DNA from: Phoenix dactylifera | Taxonomy: Eukaryota; Streptophyta; Magnoliopsida; Arecales; Arecaceae | Direction of reading: 5' to 3' | Assembly (NCBI RefSeq): GCF_009389715.1 | Contig: NC_052397.1 | Coordinates: 17,122,129-17,186,128 of the forward strand | DNA length: 64,000 bases | Shown: positions 26,309-40,813 of the stretch, in pieces | Numbering within the stretch: the first letter of the stretch is position 1 | Layout of the letters: each line of letters begins with the position of its first letter | Program-made: the position numbers and the translations under genes | The notes under the pieces: generated by a model | The model's database searches: none | Told to the model about the DNA's origin: nothing | What the model saw: only the letters and a program-made list of their open reading frames with translations

Positions 26309-29300
26309 AACTCAACTAAGCCTTCATCTCAAACCAGTTGAGGTCGAGACTAGGTATAAATCATATTCAAAGGGAGGACCTTGCAATCTACCATGCAAAA
26401 GGAAAAATTGCTAGCTGCCAAACTTGGTACAAAAAATTCTGTTTATAACTGGGAGGCCATATTGCATATCGATTGTCATAATAGACTCGGACCCTCCACT
26501 AGTTCAGGTCCAAGACTAGATGATACCGGCATTCAATCTGATAGCACCACTAACCTGGGGTGGAGATAATAAGGAATAAATCTTACTCAACAGAGCTCAT
26601 TTATATGCTAGTTCTTGCCACCAAATTGTTTCTAAAGCATATTGGTTACGAAATGCATCCACCTCTTTGCTCGGATTTTCCAAGTAACATTTTTTGGGCA
26701 CAAAATCAACTAAATCTTCTTTAGATAGGTGGTGCACAAAGAATGTAAACGAAAACATGAGAGCAGATTCTTTGAGCAGAGAATTTTATTGATGGACCAA
26801 CCAAAACAGTGCAAAAGCCAAATGGAAAACTTTAATAATATCTATGCTCTTCATGAGATTGATGCTGCATTTCCCCAAGATTCAGTCGGTGAAACCAGTT
26901 TTTGATGCAACAAAAGGACATTAGAGATCAATTTTGGGCCAAAATATAATCTTTGTCCCTGGCAGCTCCTGGAAACCATGATTTATTGATTGACAGCTCA
27001 ATCAGGAGCGAGGCAACAACTAGAGGAAAAAAAAAAGCAACAAGGTGATTAATTTCCCACCAGTTTTGTGCACTCTATTTTTTGGCATGTGTAACACTAA
27101 GAATTTGTAGGAGCATGACCATTGGACGCAATTACTTTGAGATCAGGTGTAGAGAATTGATGAATTCCAACTCATTTGCATGGATCTACCAACCGTTGTC
27201 TTCATCACAACTCCTTGCATGGCAAAAAACTGGGACTTCTGATAATCCAACATTAATCCTTTTTTAAAAAAAAATGTTATGATGCAGCAGCTGGGATATA
27301 TCCAGCGATCATTTCGTTGCAGAGATGAAAGGCTTAATGATATCTAACCTTGTATTTTTCTATGTTTCGATGACCTTTTTGTGTCCATCAACTCATCAGC
27401 CTAGATATGATGACTTCCTACTCCTCTACAATTAGGTGAGCAAGTTGCTAATCTCTGTCACACTCTCTTTTCATCCACCGAGGCGAACAACTAGTTCAAG
27501 GTCTTTCCTAGATTTTAGAAGTTTTCTTAAAAAAAACACAAATGGAACAAGTTGTTCATCATGGTGGAACCTGTTCCATATGTTAGCTCACATACTATGC
27601 ATCACATAACTAATTATTTTTCACAAGGTGTCACTTCTTGTTGGCACTGGCAACACCTCTCTACATGATTAATTAGCATAATTGAGACTCCTCAACTTAT
27701 AAACTTATAGTTTTATCTCCTCCATAATTAAATTATCCAGCACGGTCTCCCACAAAATCTGTTCATAGATGTGACCAGACATATCAGAATAACCAAATCC
27801 AGTGAAGCCTGTTGAGAGAAGTATCTTTAACTTAATCTAATGAAGAAAGCACCTTTTTTAGGGGAAATGGTAGTCTTAAATTAATAGTCAAACGAGGTGA
27901 CCCACATGCTGCCCATCTATTAATGGGTGTATGTTAGTTGGCTAATCTATCCCGGAGATCAGGCACGATCGGATGGAATCTTAGAGATTGGAATCAAATT
28001 ACAGAAAGAGTACGCCATCATTGCGGTGCGATGGGGTGCCACCCATTAATTTTATCTTTAAGATCTTTGATAGTTTTTAATATTACATTTCTTCATGCAA
28101 GTCGTGTTTTTTCTCATTTGAATCTTCATATGTTATATGATAAATTTTAAAATTCATAACAGTGGCATGATAATAATTTTGATGATTTCAGAGCTCAGGT
28201 CAGTTTTTAAAATGTGAAGCTTTCTAGATCTCTTTAAATTCTTATATTTGCACAACAGACCTAAGGCATACTCTATTGTAATGATCAAAAGAAATAAAAC
28301 ATGCGGCAGGGTGCTAACCAATTTAGTTGATGGAGTCGCAGTTTTTTTTTTTTTTTGATGATAAGTCAGTCATTTTTGGATCCTAGTGACCCGGGTTTAA
28401 ATCCTGCCATCGTTATGAATTTGGAAAAAAAGAAAAAAAAATAAAGTTCATCATGTTAACAAGAAGGAAAATATTTCATTTTTGGAATGCAGTTTTCTAG
28501 CACGCTTTTCACCTCAGCTTATAATGACAAATTACTGTATTATTTTTTTATCATTTTGTGGGGTCTATTTACTTTTTTTGTAATTGAAAAAGCTTATATT
28601 GTTTTCAAAAGTCCTTGTCAGCTATTCCCACATAGACAAACTTATTTATTTAAACAAGGAGACAGATTATTTATAGGAAAAAAACTACTGAACCTAGATC
28701 TGAAAAGATTTGGAGGATTTCAGAGTTATAAAACAAATACAGCCAATACTAATAATGTTTGTGGGAAAAAAAGAACGATGTTCAATCTCCATTTGCTGGT
28801 GACAGCTGAAAGCTAGGGTTTCTTAGAGGTTATATCTGTATCGAACATCTTTATATCTAATTTAAACCTCATCTTATTGTATTCCTACTTGATGTTCACC
28901 TAACAATAATTAGCCTCTCTCCCAAATTATTTTGAATTTTCAACTTCATTTGACTAGGAACAACTTCCCACCTTCTTGGGGTCATTAAACTTAAAGAAAT
29001 ATCCAATAGACACGTGATGATGCCTGATGAATATGAACTAATAATGCCTTCTAAGATTGTCTCAAAAGATTATTTGTACATTCCTTGCATAATAACATTA
29101 GATATGTTAGGATGCTTTCGGGTGCCACTTCTTGGTTGCATCCAGAGATTAAAAGAATCCATCTTGTGATCTGATGGAGGAATCTTTGGTGGATTTGTTC
29201 TAGATCTTGCTGGCCCTAAACGACATTTGCAAGCAAAGGTAGACACATTCTTCTACGGTTACCGGTATAGGCTGGCCTAAACTTAGCTTCCACATGAATT

Positions 29301-32300
29301 GGCTTTGTCAATTGTCAAGAGTTTGGTCTCAATTATTGAGTTTGAGTCATTTCTTTGGGGAAAGAAAAGATTTGGGCTCATGATCTTGTTTGTTTCGTAG
29401 TCTGGTCATATAATTACATGCATCAGATTAAGATATCCCAACTACTTCGCACGCAATTTACAAATGACATGAGTAATTAGGTTTGAGTTGTGTCCAGTTT
29501 GCCAGATCTAAACTTTGAGGTTCAGACTCAACCAAATTCAAATCATCATGTTGGATGAGGGCGAACCCAAGCAACAAGAAATATCAGCAACCTGAAGACT
29601 TTCTGCTCTCTCTCTCCTGTGGCTTGTCCTGCATAAAAACAAGAAAGATATGACTTCCTCAAAGAACAAGAAAGATATGATTCATTCTTCTCCATTCAGA
29701 AAGAAGATATCAGCATTTTTCTAGCAATTTCACCATGCGGGCACCTTGAAATAACTGTTGGAATCCAAGTTGTGGCTGGATCTGCTTCAATAGATGCTGT
29801 CACTGATTCTTGGAACTCGGGCATCACATAGGTCAGATGTGATGGAATGGCCAAATTTATTATTCAGAGAAGAGATATGGGAAAGGATATGGCCTTGAGA
29901 GGAATTATATACTTCTGCCACTTGCTAGGAAAAGTCTACATGATAAACAGTACAGAGTTAGATCCTAAAATGTTGAGATGAAACTTATTGGTCATTTACA
30001 TTATAATTAAAAAAAAAGGATTATAAAAAAAGAAAGAAAGAAAAAACATGAAAGTCTAAAGAGGTTGATAAATATTTACTTGCTGCAGGAAAAGGTGGAA
30101 ATTAAAAAAAAAAAAAGTAAAGGAAGAAGAAGAAGAAGATGATGATGATTTTTCTACTTGTCAAATTTATCTGAACTCAAGCTGGTTTTAGGATTGAAGG
30201 CTAACACAAGGATTTAGATTCATGAAATAGGCTTAACCAGTCTAATTGGAGTTGGAGCCTTGTCAACCTTGCACTTCCATCTAAGTTTCATGAGAGACTT
30301 TTCCCTTAACCTATGGTTGTAGGCATTGTTTAGTCAATGTGCATCACACTTTTATAACATGGTCAAAAACAATAAAAAGAGTGGTTAAAGGAGAAAAGCT
30401 TGTTGCGTGTGGACAGAGAAATACGGCCTATGTGAACTTGTGGTAGCCGAAATTATGAGTTAGGTAGCAAATGTATTCAATCGTTAACCTCATTGGTCAA
30501 TGGCTATGGAGAAAAATGGGCATATGGCCATGTTGGTACTAAGCTTACTTTATGGGATTCATTAGGTTAACTGAGACGATATTGTATTCCATTATTAATT
30601 TCATTGCAGGTTCCCCGCCATTTGCTGACAATCCCTCATTCCTTTCCCATAGTCCTGGAATTGTTGACTAGTATATAACATTTGCATACTGCTAATAAGC
30701 TGTTGTTCCATCAATTGCAGCACATTCCTTTGAAACTTTCTTCCCCCGAAAAAAAATGAAGCAATGCCATAATTACCTCATATACAAGTTTATTATGTAC
30801 ACATTTATTCAATAAGAACAAATCTTTATAGGATTAAAATTTTTAAATGTCCAATTGCCTTGCCTCCTTCAATATCAAACTTTTAACTTTCAGTATGAAG
30901 ATCTCCGCAGCCATTTGTCGAATCATACATCAGTTATGTACTGAGCAGATCTTGGATACATATATACATTGAAAAAAAAATTAATTATTATCTTTTGACT
31001 AGTTTTTTTTGATAAGTTTCTAGATTGTTACACCCCATTCGTGAATCCTACAAATCAAAGATCCATTGTCCGTGTAGTTGGAAGGAAGAAAAAGGGAAAG
31101 AATACAAAATGTTAATCTAAAGTTCGGACCAGCACAACTCTCACTATCTTGACATTTGCTCAATGATTGACTTCTTAATGTATTGAAAGTTCATTGGAGA
31201 AGCTGGTGTTGAAATACCGTGCACGAGTGACACCCAAGTTGAATACTTTAGAAAGTGAAGCAACCTTGTCCAATTAGACTTCGTAAACTACTTGCTCACG
31301 TTGAGTTATTTCATCTCCATTAACATCCATTTCCCTTTGAGGTTTATTACCTAAAAAAAATTCTTTTCGATTCTTTTTTTCGGAGAAAAGGGAAGAGATT
31401 AGCACCATCGCTTAATTAAGGAGATGAACCGGAGACGAAATCTTAGGCATAAACATGAGAACATAACAAACAGAGGTAAAATCCCTGCTTGATTACTAAA
31501 CAATGATGGTAGCTCTATTAGACTATTTAAACCATACGAAATCAATAAATAATGGTGGCTTTACCTTGTTTTGCTTGCAAGTTGATGATTTATGAGCTAA
31601 GATGAGTATTGTATTGTTCTGCTTTTATTTTTCTTTTTCTTTTGAGTTCTCATTGCCATATGCCAGCTGTTTTAGATTCAGATTTCTGTTCTTCTCAGCA
31701 AGTTGGTATGTGCAATAAATACCTAGCGGTTTGTCGCAGAGCAGAAGTGATAAAAATGGTGGCCACAAGAAAATATTTTAAAGGCAATGCGTTATCCAGC
31801 AGAGATGGGTCTACCATGGTACTATTTATTTGTTTGCCTCGACTTCAGGCAACAATGGCTTATGGAAAACTAAAATCTATTATTTTCTCTTCTGAAAATA
31901 GATAAGTTTCATATAATGCTATGATAGAAAAGTCTGAAGAAACTTTGTTTTGGTTCCAGACATTGTTCAGAATAATAGAGTAACAGTTCTGTGAAACTGA
32001 ACTCTCACCAAAAAAAAAAAAGAAAAGAAAGGAAAACATCTGCAAAAGAGAGACTGGAAATTAAATGCACAGATAAGGAGGAAGATTTTCTTTCTGTATT
32101 TTTTGTAAATTATTTGATAAGCAAGCCAAAAAACTAATAGTCAATAGCAGTCTTTTTTTCGCTTTCTTTCTCTCTCTCCCCCCCACTCTCTCTCCCTTGA
32201 GTGATTGGGAAGCCCTCTCCTATAGTAAAATAATTAACAATAGTTAGCCACATATGTTTCATGCCAAACACACAAGTGTTAAAACTAATTATCTTTTAAT

Positions 32301-32910
32301 TAGCTGCCTAGTTAGCCTACTACATGTAATTAACGACGATTTGAATGTAAATCGCCGGTTCTGTTTGTCGTCTTATACATTATAATGGGTCGATTAAAAA
32401 AATGATTTGAAAATAAACATAGGTTAACTATGACTTGTTAATTAGGAGGATAATTATTTTCTTAATTTTATTTTTCGTCCAAAGGTTTCTGATTAACCAC
32501 ATCTTGGAAAATATAGAGATGTGGACAAATTGTGATTCCATCATAAGTTGTTACTCTGCACTTCTGGCATTCATGTTGCAAAAAAAAAAACATCAGCTGC
32601 TGCTCGATTGGTCTCCCTATTAATCATCCTGTTTCCTTCTGTAGCAAAATGGACTCACCTGTTCACCATTACTTAAATATTTTGATGGTCACTTAAAACA
32701 GAGCAAGGAAATTATTGGCATTCCCCCTATTGCTGAGGTCAGCATGAAGTCATAGCAATTAACAAAAGAATATTATTAACATTGTGATTATAAGAGGGTA
32801 GCTTCTCAAGCCTTTACAAGAGAGGGGAGAGAGCATCCATTTAAACAGGGAAAGGTGGTTGAGGCGACGTTCACACCAACAGAAGCAACAAGCAACTCTG
32901 AGGTCCCCAA
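26309..32910. other. AT-rich intergenic spacer
   Basis: About 6.6 kb with no supported gene. The frames at 28487-28816 and 31609-31905 lack recognisable domains and introns. Simple runs of T and A occur (28340, 30010-30120). A duplicated AAGAACAAGAAAGATATGA lies at about 29640-29680. Confidence 0.55.
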
Positions 32911-32916
32911 GGACTC

Positions 32917-32922
32917 TATAAT
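32917..32922 (+). promoter_or_regulatory. Likely TATA box of the bHLH gene
   Basis: CTATAATAGGG lies about 500 bp upstream of the ATG. It is followed by a pyrimidine-rich leader and then a candidate 5'UTR intron at 33054-33384 (CAG|GTACTG ... TTGATGCAG). Both are inferred from motif and spacing. Confidence 0.45.
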
Positions 32923-33422
32923 AGGGGAAGGCTGACTTCTGCTGCTCTAGAGAAAAAGAAAGCAGCCTAACCTTCTTCCATAGGTTGGCTTTTCTCTTCT
33001 TGACTCTGAATAGTCTTTAGCATTTTAGCCTCTAATTCTCGAAGTTTGATCAGGTACTGTTCATGCATGATATCCAAGACATCTATGTTGGATGGTTCCG
33101 TTTCGTCTTTGATATCAAGTGGCTTAGAGAAAACCTTGGTTTCTCAATTTTTTTTTAGAGTTCTTGAATGGAGTTGGCATCCTTCTTTTCTTTCTAATTT
33201 TCGATATCGTGGTACAATTTCAGCCCTTGCCTTCTTTTTTTTAACTGAATGGTTTGCAGCTGTTCTGAGACATGGATATGGGCTTGTTTCTTCTTTGGAT
33301 CCTCATTAACTAGCTAAATTCTTTGCTTGGACCGAAAGGAGTTAGAATTGATTTCTATAGCACTAATTTTTATTCTTGATGCAGGATATCTTTGTTTTTG
33401 ATACAAAGGGAGCAGCAGTCTA

Positions 33423-34481
33423 ATGGAGGCATCAGTTGCAAGATGGTTCCCTGATATGGTAGCTTCAGCTTAAATTTTTATAGTTTTCGAGTTTAGATGA
33501 TTCAGTACAATTAATAAAGGGCTGAAAGCTTTGCGGTATAATTCGTGCAGGGAATGGAGGATCCTAGTTTCTTCCATCAGTGGGATACCAACTCCTTGGA
33601 TCAGGTCACTGCGCAGCAGCTTGCAGTGGCTCTTGGGCAGGACTTCCAGCAGTCGCTCTCTTCAGAGAGCTACACCTCCTACCCTCCCTTCCAGCCGCCA
33701 GGCAGCACCACATCAAACACCTTTAGCTGCTCATCCATGGATACCAGGTGTGCCGAAAGGCCCAAGAAAGTCCTCAAGGCCAGCAGCTGGAATTCTTGCA
33801 CCACCGAGCAGAACCCGGCTCCGGCGACCACCGATGCCTCGTCTCCGAGCATCCTTTCCTTCGGCAACCTGGACTCGCCAAGGAATCAATCTGACTTATA
33901 CGAGAGATTAGTTGGGGCTGTGAGGCCAAAGGAAGAGATGGAGATCTTGATTCCTCATGGCTCAAAGAGAAGCTATGAAAACATGGTTGGACAAGGACCT
34001 AAGAGGATGAACATGGGGGCTAGGCCTTCTTCTCATAACCAAGACCACATCATTGCGGAGAGGAAGCGAAGGGAGAAGCTGAGCCAGAGATTTATAGCAC
34101 TGTCAGCAATCATTCCTGGTCTCAAGAAGGTATGCTTCTGATCATAATCCTTCTGCCTTGATAATTCTTCATCTTTACCTTTCAGCATGCACTATGTAAA
34201 TATTTACATTACTATAGATTTAAATTCTTGTGAAGTTGGAAGTAGCGAAAAGCATCATCACAATAAGTGATACTGATTGCAACTCCAAATAGAATATGCA
34301 ATCAAAACAAGAAGGAAGGCAATCGCATAGTGGAAGGGATCCTTTTAAATTACCTTGGATTAATCCCTTCTTTCTGTTGAATTTCATGGTCAGAATTTAT
34401 GATATGAGTTTTGAGAGCTCGCATGAAATGATGGAAAATGGAATAAATAGTTCATGATCAGAGAATTTACTACATGTACCA

Positions 34482-34513
<32 letters not shown>

Positions 34514-34743
34514 AGAGAGAAGACCTACCACTTTGTTCACTGAGGAAAACGCTAAAATTCCTCTTGATAGATGATCTCTACATTAAATTCTACGTAGGAC
34601 TACATTTTGAAGGAAAATTATATGCCCACTTCATTAGAGCTATGATACATACTCCTTGTTTTCACTCTCGGTAATAAATCCATCATGTATATGAATACTG
34701 AATATAAGTTTAAAGTAAATCTCACACTGCTAAGTAGTAATTG

Positions 34744-34842
<99 letters not shown>

Positions 34843-35774
34843 ATATTTTTTGAGAGAAATCATATCTCCAACTTGTTAAACCCTTCGGGCAGATGGACAA
34901 GGCTTCCGTTCTTGGAGATGCAATCAAGTATCTGAAACAACTTCAAGAGAAGGTGAAAAGTCTTGAAGAGCAGAATACGAAAAGGACAGTTGAGTCAGCA
35001 GTTCTAGTGAAAAAGTCTCAGCTTTCTTCTGACGACGTTGGCTCCTGTGATGAGAATTTTGATGGGCATCCCTCTGGTGAATCCCTCCCAGAGATTGAGG
35101 CCAAGATGTCCGAGAAGAGTGTCCTCATTAAGATCCACTGTGAGAAAAGCAAAGGGATATTGGTGGAGGCACTCTCCGAGATTGAGAAACTCCATCTCAC
35201 CGTCATCAACGCAAGCGTCATCCCCTTTGCCAGTTCCTCCCTTGATATTACTGTTGTGGCTCAGGCAAGATTTAAACTTCTTCTTAAAAAATTAAATAAT
35301 TTGGAGACCTTTAGCGTATTGTAATAAAATATATATATAATTTTATATTATTTCGACTGCCTATTTTTTTTTTGACTATTTGATACATTATCTAGAGACC
35401 TTCAAATTATATGATTTTGTATGTATAAGCAGTTTAGAGGCAGTAGATTACATCCAACATCTCGAATCTTCATTATAGGACTCTCATCATTCAATCTAGA
35501 TCTGACTGAATCGAAGTAGAGATCGACTCAAATATAGCTAAGTCTAGCTCTCTCTCTTGATGTAATTTATATATATATATATATATATAGCTAATGTAGC
35601 TTAGCAGCTAAAGTTAAAAATCCACATAAACCACACTCTTAGGTTCTTTTCGGTCATACTTAAACACTAGGTAAACTTTAAACTCGTTCTTTTATACAGG
35701 TTGATGAGGAGTTCTCCATGACATTGAAGGATCTAGTGAAGAAGCTAAATTCAGCTTTCAGGCAGTTCGTGTGA
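33423..35774 (+). CDS. bHLH transcription factor, subgroup IVa (bHLH18/19/20/25-like)
   Basis: Exons are 33423-33458, 33551-34129, 34893-35264 and 35700-35774; all junctions are phase 0 and the product is 353 aa. The N-terminus (ARWFPDMGMEDPSFFHQW) is typical of the subgroup, which supports the short first exon. The bHLH domain spans exons 2 and 3. Its basic region HIIAERKRREKLSQRF has the H-E-R pattern for E-box/G-box binding; the helices are FIALSAIIPGLKK and MDKASVLGDAIKYLKQLQEK. A C-terminal ACT-like region follows (SVLIKIHCEKSKGILVEALS), ending TLKDLVKKLNSAFRQFV. Intron 2 carries a long TA microsatellite. Intron 3 begins with GC rather than GT. Family members act in the nucleus in jasmonate, iron or ER-body regulation; which applies here is not shown. 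Confidence 0.9.
34745..34835. repeat. (TA)n microsatellite
   Basis: About 45 uninterrupted TA units in intron 2 of the bHLH gene, ending 57 bp before the acceptor. A poly(A) run lies at about 34489-34513 in the same intron. Confidence 0.98.
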
Positions 35775-38700
35775 GGAAGCCAAGACAGTCTTGTACAAAA
35801 AATGGCGGTGGTGATGATGGTGGTCCTCTTTTTATTAGTCTCAAGAAAAATATAGGTCTAGTGGTTAGCTAGCTATTGTCGGTTCCTAAAATTTTTAGAC
35901 TTTTTTCTGCTTCTGAAAATAAGGCCTTCGACCCCCTCATACTTTAAAGATCACCATTTTCACTTGTTTTTGCTGCATGGGTTTTTTCTTCTCTCTTTTT
36001 AATCTCTTCTCTCCACCTTTTTTGGCATGGTTGAAGCACTCGGCCATGTTCTTCTAGGAGAGAAAAGACTAACAACATGAGGCTTTTTCTGGGCTCCGTT
36101 GGGGAGATTGACTTTTCGGAACCTCTCCCCCCTTTTCTTATGGCCTTTTTTTCTGAGGGGTTTGAGTTTTCAAACCTACCTCTTGCCTTCCTTTCCATCT
36201 ATCTCTATTCCCAAAAGCTGGTCTGTAGAAAAAAAAATGTGCTCTTTTTTTCTTGTGTGGGGGTCAAATTGGCCTTATCTCTGAAGCCTGGGGTCTTTTT
36301 TTTTTTTTTTTTTTTTTTTGAGGGTCTTATGAATAATTCCTACTTGTGTCCCTTTTCTCCTTCTGTTGTTTTCTTGTGAAAAGGTGTTTAGAAACACCCA
36401 CTATGTTGCTGTTCTATTGGACAAAATGTATGAATAAAAATACCTACTTGTTTCGGTGCATGATATGGCAACAGTCTTCTCGTGGTGGCGAAGTTATACG
36501 CTATGGGCTGTGAAGCACATGTATTTTGTTTTCTTTATTTTTAACAATGCGTGCACTCTATTTATTATGCTTGGTTTCTTGGGTCCTTTTCTCGTAGTTC
36601 AAGCAAGTCAGATGAATTTTTTTGAAGGCAAACAGATAAGAAATTTATGGTTGGGATGAGTGATGAGGTAGCAAGATCTTATTGAATACCCAATGATGAT
36701 ATCTTGATTAATTGTAGTAGTATTTTAGTCAGGCAATCTCTTTCAGTCACAGATTAATTATGATCTTTCCTGGAAGACTTATAACAAAACACTCACATCC
36801 ATCCTGAATCCACGAAAGCAATGATACCAAAGTCTACTAGACCATAGAGCTTGTCAATTTTTCCACCACCTCTTCTTGATAAGGCTGTACTTGTTTACCA
36901 TTGACATGAAATACCACTAGTTTCTAACTTTGCTACACCCTTTTTATCATCAAAAAATCCGAAGGCAACTTACATACATCTCAAGAAGGTTATCATTCTA
37001 GCTTATTGCAGGAACTCCAAGAAAAATCCATTGGAGGAAGAGAAAAACATGATCTCGAGTTCATCGAATGAGCCTACAAGAACATGGCTAATTTGATCGC
37101 AACAAAATTTCGTTCCAGAGTGAGTATGATTGTGTAATTAAATAATTTTCATCTTTAGAAGGTCATATTTAAGCGAAATCCACTTGAGAAACTGCCGTTA
37201 GACATCAGTTTAGTATTATTAACTTAGCTAAGTCTCTCTTACTATTTGGCATGTTGACATTTAATGGTAAACAAGTAGGATGATGCTCAGCTAATTTCAT
37301 GCTATCTACTAAAACATGTCTTTTTTCGTTGATTATTTCTATCCATTCAATGCTTAAAAAGTAATTAAATCCGATTAAAATTATTTCATCCAGAAAGGTG
37401 AAATAATATTAACCTGCATGTGAGTCTCTTCCCTCTTATTTTCTTCTCTGTCTTACTTTTTGGTATTTTTCCACAATTTATTAAATTAATCCTCAATCTT
37501 CAACCAAAGGGATATTGCTCATCCTAGAATCAGTGGATGAGTGAATGATGCCCAAAGATTAGCAATCTCTTAGCCATCTTGCATCCAAACCCTAGTCACA
37601 CTGCACAGATTAACTCTGATAATTATAGAATATAACCACAATGGTTGGTTAATAGTACACTCAATCTGTCAACTCAGAAAAGAAATTAAAAATACAGCAT
37701 GCTTAATAATAATGACAATTGCAAGCCTGATTGTCATAAATATTAGTAAAATTAATTTTGAAAATTGTTTATTAGAAGTCAATAGCTCTACAAGTAGGGC
37801 ACAATAAGCAAGAGAAGATCTGACAAAAAAATACTCTTGCCAAGGGAATAGAAATTTGATGACCACCTTGATTAGACTTTTTATATGTACCATCATGTCG
37901 TAGTTTAAAAAAACTTGGAGTAATCTCTTAACTACCTAAATTAGAAATATAAGGTTTTCTTTGGGTACATAGGAAGGTATGATTAAAGAAACTAAGTTAA
38001 GATAATGAAACCAGCTAAGCAAATTAAAATATATGCACCGATGAAATCGTCAATAGATTCTCTGCCTTCATCTTATAGCTAACCTTCCTTATTTATTTAG
38101 TACATTATGGATGTGCTTTCAAAGTTTTATGATACATGTAAGAACTTTGGTTGTTGTGAGGACCATAGCTCAAGATAACAAAGTGCTAGGTCTATTGAAA
38201 ATGCTCTGTTAATGTGAAAGAGAGCTAGCTGTTTGTCTTGAGAATAGAAAAAGGAGATAGAAAATTCGAAGAGCAATGCTAAGGTAGGTCAAAAAAATCA
38301 GTCAAAAAACTTAATGGCACACTTCGCAATGCTAATTCAAAGGAAGCATGCTGAGTGACTTTTTTGAGTTGCTTAAGCAATGATATTAGTATCATGAATG
38401 AGATTCTAACAAAGGTGAGCACCGAAATATTGAAAACGAAGTTTTCCAGTATTTATATCTAATGCAATGTACTAAGAAGATGCGACCGATAATCTGCGAG
38501 CATGTCAATATGAAGATTTATACAATTCCTCATGAAGAGAAAAGGAGGCGGCGGTGGTGCGATGAACTAAATGGACCATAGTTATAGTCGATCAGGTCAT
38601 TTTTCTAAGTCCATGGTGTTGCCAGTTGAGGTTATTAAAGTCCCTTGGGTAGTATAGAGAAAATGAGGGAGAACTGCATCAAGGGAAAAAAAAAAATCCC

Positions 38701-40147
38701 ATATTGAGTAAAGGGGGAAAGCTAACCTTCCCATTTCACTACCTGCTAAGTTATCCATGGTAATATAGCACTTGTGTGGGAAAATGAAATAATCCCCAAC
38801 TACGGTATAGGATCCAGTAATTGAGTAGGTAGTGGAGCAGTGAGGGATGGCAACTTTCATTGCAATTCTTTATGTTTGAGAAAGAAGTTTTTAAGAGGAT
38901 ATTATAATTAATTTTGATCAAAACACCACTGTAACTAAATACAATTTGTTTCTTTTTTTCAGAATAGTTCACACACAAAGTTTATCATTTATATATCCAT
39001 CAATTAGTAATTGGTCTAGTGGGGGTTGCAGAAATTGGATCACTTTCTTCTCAGTTCAACTACACTAATGTTGCATAGGATGGTTACAACTATTGATACG
39101 AAAAAAAACAGAAAATAACTCATTTGTTCTTTGCATATACGGCCATTATAGATGTGATATATACCAGATGCCATGCTGATCCCCCATCATCTTTGACATA
39201 TATTTGAAGTTCTTCAAGATACATTCTATCAAAGCTTCAAGATTTTCATCACACCTGATTTGCTTGTATCATTGTCAATCACTGATTGATATAATAATAG
39301 AAAAGACCTTGGACCTTATATATCAACTGATATAAACAAAAAAAAAAATTACAAAAAAAAATTAAGTATTTAGTAATATAATATTGACATATTGACCAAT
39401 ATTTCTAATCATCATTCAGCTTCTTGATGTATTTTCAATTAACAAAATTGGGGGAAGTGCCTTTTTTCCTAAACTATGCCATCAAAAAACAAATGCATTT
39501 TTATAAATAAAATTTTAAAATAAATATCATTATATAAAATCTGCTATAGAAGCTTCTTGGATATAAATCCACAACCCTATCATAAATAATACTATGTGAT
39601 TGTGTTAGTTGCCGCATCCTTGAATTTTTTTGGCATCATCTTAGGCTGAGAGGTGGCTTGTGGAAGATAAAGTTGGTGGTTGACGGTGTCGGAGACATAA
39701 GTTAATGGCAACCCGGCCCACCAAAATTCTGGCCCATGCTTTGAATCGGCCACCGCACTGGCGAACGTGGCACAAATTAAGGAAATAGAAGAAGGATTGA
39801 AGCATGCATGTTGCTATTCATGACAGCAACCATGATTTGTCTCAACCGTCTCCTCCTGTCGAGACATAAATAGCTGACCGGCTCTCAAAGATATGGCCAT
39901 CGACGCCAAAATTGACTAACGAGCGCGTGTTTGATTCTATATCGGTTATTTACCAAAAATATTTTAAAAATTTATACACATATTTTTTCTATTAGTTTTT
40001 TTGATAAAATTTTAAATTATTACAAATAGTATCATCAGGATAAATCCGACTCAAAATTCATATAGATTAGGAGACACTACAACATGAATTTATTTGGTTT
40101 AAATAGGATAAATATATTAGAATCCAAGAGTATTTATATAGGTCTAA
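35775..40147. other. Intergenic spacer, AT-rich
   Basis: The bHLH 3'UTR probably occupies the first 600 bp or so. A T run lies at 36298-36319. No other gene or RNA gene was recognised up to the MITE at 40148. Confidence 0.55.
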
Positions 40148-40813
40148 GGCCTTATTTAGCAGAACTTTTTGAAGTAGAGCTTTTATACAAAAACTATTTG
40201 CTGTTTGGTGACTACATTTTTAAAAGGTTGTGGAAACAAATTGAGAAAGTACTTTCGATATGACGAAATAACCATAAAGGATATTACATAGTATTATACA
40301 ACAAAGCATAATAAAATATATTATTTATTAATACATAAATATATAATATAATATAATATTACTATAATGTAATATAATATTATTATAATATAGTAATATA
40401 ATATTGTATATTATAACATAATGATATAACATAATTTGATTTTATATAACATAATATATCAATGTACTCTGATATAATGTAATATAATATTAAATTTATA
40501 GTATAATACAATAATTAAGGTATAAAATATTATCATTATTATCATTATATATTAATAAATATAAAAAAATATATTTTATGTAATTATAATATTTTATTAT
40601 GGATATTTTGGTTTAAAAATAATTATAAATCAAAATAGCTTTCCGACGCATGCTAAAAGTGTTTTTATGAAGAAACCCCATTTCAGAGTTTTTCCCAAGA
40701 AGCTATTTGAGCTTTTCCGAATTTTTTACCAAACATACTTATTCTATCCAAAAGTATTTTTAGAGGGTCAGAAAGTACTTTTTGGCCCACCAAAAGCTCT
40801 GCCAAATGAGGCC
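40148..40813. mobile_element. hAT-like MITE
   Basis: The left end GGCCTTATTTAGCAGAACTT and the right end (reverse complement GGCCTCATTTGGCAGAGCTT) are matching inverted ends around a 666 bp AT-rich interior full of ATAATATAAT phrases. The TTTGGCAGAGCTTTTGG phrase is frequent in plant hAT MITEs. Flanking CTAA on both sides may be part of a target duplication, but 8 bp could not be confirmed. Confidence 0.6.
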
